Shown here one piece after another: positions 61,709 through 64,000 of a stretch of 64,000 bases of DNA (position 1 is its first letter; every line of letters begins with the position of its first letter). The stretch is from assembly GCA_021397835.1 (NCBI GenBank), contig JAJFZO010000882.1, forward strand, positions 2,794,501 through 2,858,500. Direction: 5' to 3'. Under the pieces are notes generated by a model. The model searched no databases. It saw only the letters and a list, made by a program, of their open reading frames with translations, and had not been told where the DNA came from. The position numbers and the translations under genes were made by a program. This stretch comes from Moringa oleifera. Lineage: Eukaryota; Streptophyta; Magnoliopsida; Brassicales; Moringaceae.

Positions 61709-64000
61709 TTAAATTAACTCTTCCGTTCCTGTTAACTTTGCAAATTCAGTCTCATCGATAGCTCCCTTTTTCAGCTTTTTAAGCAGACGGTATTCTCGTG
61801 CGAAGTCCTCTTCATCTTCAATTGTTTGGGCAGCTCGTCTCTGTTTTGCTGTCTTCTTCTTCATGACAGGAGCAGCTGCATTTGAGATTTTGCTGGGTTT
61901 CTGGGATTTTCGTTCTTGTTTTTCTTCTTTCTTTGCTTGCAAATTCTTCTTCCTTTGTTTCTCACGAGATTTATCCCTGAATAATGATAATTATTAGCAA
62001 CCAACACAGGTTCACAATGGAAAAAAGAAAAAAAATGTCTTATCAGTTGATTCAGCCATCAAATGATCTAACATGAGAATGGTAATTGCCCTTCACGTAC
62101 AAAAAACGCAGAAAAAGCTCAACTCTGGACAATGATAAAATTAGCCAAGGAAATGACTAGCAAATTTTGAAATTATAAAACTAAGACAAGAGTTTAGTTA
62201 AAGCCAAAAACAAGTAAAAGTGCTAATGAAGCCAAAACATTTACAAAATCAATTTCCAGAAAAACCTAATCGAGTTTTCATCTCCTTGATTCTATTATGC
62301 TATCGGATGTTATGAAATTATGATCTTACTTATACTTAATGTCCTCAAACTTGATGCCTTCAGCTGCAGTGAAACCCTCAGTGGAAAGTGAGTGGATTTT
62401 TACTTCTGACATGGATGGGAGCTGCAACAGGCCATATCCCATGGCTAACTTTCCAATTTCAAGTTCTTTCCACCTGTAAGATAATAGAGCGTAACTAATT
62501 TCACATTATCAAGAAAGAGAAGGACAAACTATCATCAAGTAAAGCTGAAGCATGGCAGAACCTGAAGATGTAAGTGCAGTGATGTTCTTTATATGCACGG
62601 ATGTAGGAAACAAATGCTCTAAGTCCCTTTTCCATGACATCACGATCCTTTCTTGCAGCAGACCTAATCTGCAAAGAGTAATGGTTTTAATCAATCTCAA
62701 GAGACAGAGAGAGGGAGATAAACTGTGAGGTTGCTGTTTAAAGGCCTAAAAGGGCCCAGGAGAAAGAAAAGGATAGTAAAATTTATAGAATCACAGCTCA
62801 CTTGGGGGACAACATCAGAAGCATCATCAGTGCATTTTCTCTCTTGAAGAGGAACCCTCCTTATGTGGAGGAATTCTACATAAGCTTCCTCCTACACAAA
62901 TAGGAACCATAAAAAGTTTTTTAGACATAAATCAATGAATATGGAGAGCAGTGTGATACATAACCAACAAGGAATCAATTATCACAGATTCAAGCACCTT
63001 AGGCAATAGAAACACTATGGCGCTTCCTTGTCTACCCAGCCGAGCAGTTCGACCGACCCTGTGAATGAAAACATTTGGATCTTGAGGGGGGTCATACTAC
63101 AAAAGCAACAAAGAAATAAACCATCAGCCTGATTCCTATGATAAAAATTAAGAATTTAAAAAAAGAAAAAGAAAAGGAAAATAGTTAGCAACTCAAAAGC
63201 AAAACTGTTATAATTACTAGAAACATTATCAATAGCAAATAATTCACACTATCTGTTGCAGTTAATGAGCTACCTGCAATATACAATCAACACCAGGAAT
63301 GTCAAGACCACGTGCAGCAACATCAGTACATAGAAGAATACCACTTGAGAGAGATGTAAATGTAGCTAATGCTTTCTCCCTTGCTCTCTGATGGATGCAA
63401 ACAAGCCTTAATCAGAAGCCACAAAAACAGGCTGCAAACTTGGTCTTTGATTTTAATTAAGTACACTAATCTCCACATATTTACCTGCTTCATTTTGCCA
63501 TGAAGAGGGATCAAGGACAGACCCTTCAAAATAGGAAGTTGTGGAAGAACAACCCCCCAGTAGTCAACACAGGCACAAGTCATGAAGTATCTGCAAAGCC
63601 GAGGAAATCATTTCTGGATACCTAAGAATCTCATTGGCCCTTAACTTGAGTGATGAAACCGTTATTCAAGAAATGTATCCATAACTTACATAATAATTTT
63701 TTTAGATCTGTTCTCGATAAGGAGATTGACAAGTTCTGATGGTTTCCTATCTGCTTCACATTCTAAGTACTGCAGAGCCAAAGGTCACATGAACATAGAA
63801 ATGAAAAGCGGGCAACATGGATCAAAGAAGCAAAATAGTTTGATATACATTTGTGGTTAGCATACCTCAAGGTGAAGCCCAGAAGGTGTTTTTGATAAGG
63901 TTAACTGTTCCGATGATTCTGAATCATCCATTGATTTTCTTTCAGCTCGAACTTCAACCCTCACAGGATTCCTCAGTCCTGCTTTGGACAGCTCTTCCAC
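61709..64000 (-). CDS. RH18: DEAD-box ATP-dependent RNA helicase 18, 3' part
   Basis: RH18 belongs to the Spb4/DDX55 group, linked to 60S ribosome assembly in the nucleolus. Only the C-terminal 380 codons lie in the window; the gene runs past 64000. Exons seen: 63866-64000 (partial), 63690-63769, 63485-63590, 63274-63387, 62998-63096, 62802-62891, 62562-62668, 62330-62473, 61709-61976. The second RecA-like domain is complete in outline, with LHGKMKQ, motif V as [12 protein letters not shown] and motif VI as [11 protein letters not shown]. The DUF4217-type region follows ([13 protein letters not shown]), then a Lys-rich tail ending [10 protein letters not shown]. Motifs Q, I and DEAD must lie outside. 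Arabidopsis At5g05450 is the likely counterpart. Confidence 0.93.

Noticed and set aside
1..64000. CRISPR arrays, operons or bacterial-type insertion sequences
   Set aside because: The window is plainly plant nuclear DNA with spliced genes; tandem repeats present have units of 80-531 bp without the spacer pattern of CRISPR.

Overview
This is nuclear DNA from a flowering plant, most likely a core eudicot. The genes have many short GT-AG introns, the intergenic DNA is very AT-rich, and every protein recognised belongs to a plant family (SYN1/REC8 cohesin, plastid ferritin, a LOB-domain factor, Golgi PMT methyltransferases, an MCA channel protein). A VAPYRIN-type gene suggests a lineage able to form arbuscular mycorrhiza. 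The species cannot be named from sequence alone.

Layout. 0.9-6.7 kb (-): REC8/SYN1 meiotic kleisin, 20 exons including a 20-nt microexon. 7.5-9.1 kb (+): MSP-ankyrin VAPYRIN-like gene, head to head with REC8. 9.4-11.2 kb (+): intronless PNGase A-type glycoamidase. 12.1-15.8 and 16.8-20.4 kb (-): two tandem PMT23-type methyltransferases with the same 8-exon plan. 20.7-22.1 kb: AT-rich DNA holding a tandem repeat of about 531 bp, then a G-quadruplex-like tract. 22.5-26.1 kb (-): eIF2-alpha. 26.4-26.6 kb (-): tRNA-Ser(CGA) and tRNA-Lys(CUU). 27.5-30.6 kb (+): MCA/PLAC8 protein. 31.5-36.4 kb (-): MINPP-type histidine phosphatase. 39.6-41.8 kb (-): plastid ferritin with an IDRS-like promoter element. 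41.8-51 kb: a long AT-rich gene-poor stretch. 51.0-51.8 kb (+): LBD12-like factor. 55.7-60.6 kb (-): cytosolic ENGase (GH85). 61.7-64 kb (-): 3' part of a DEAD-box helicase RH18, running off the window.

I derived exon boundaries by hand from GT/AG sites, reading-frame phase and remembered family sequences. In every complete gene the exon lengths sum to a whole number of codons.

Five genes (REC8, PNGase A, eIF2-alpha, ENGase, RH18) correspond, as I recall, to neighbouring Arabidopsis loci At5g05490, At5g05480, At5g05470, At5g05460 and At5g05450, in the same order. The window therefore looks like an ancestral block into which, or from which, other genes have been gained or lost. Two of the block genes, PNGase A and ENGase, act in N-glycan release and processing. 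I found no convincing new multi-gene system. The points most worth checking are the ferritin IDRS, the conserved block, the REC8 microexon, the tandem AT-rich repeats, the G4 tract and a triple CATTCACGT element upstream of the LBD gene.
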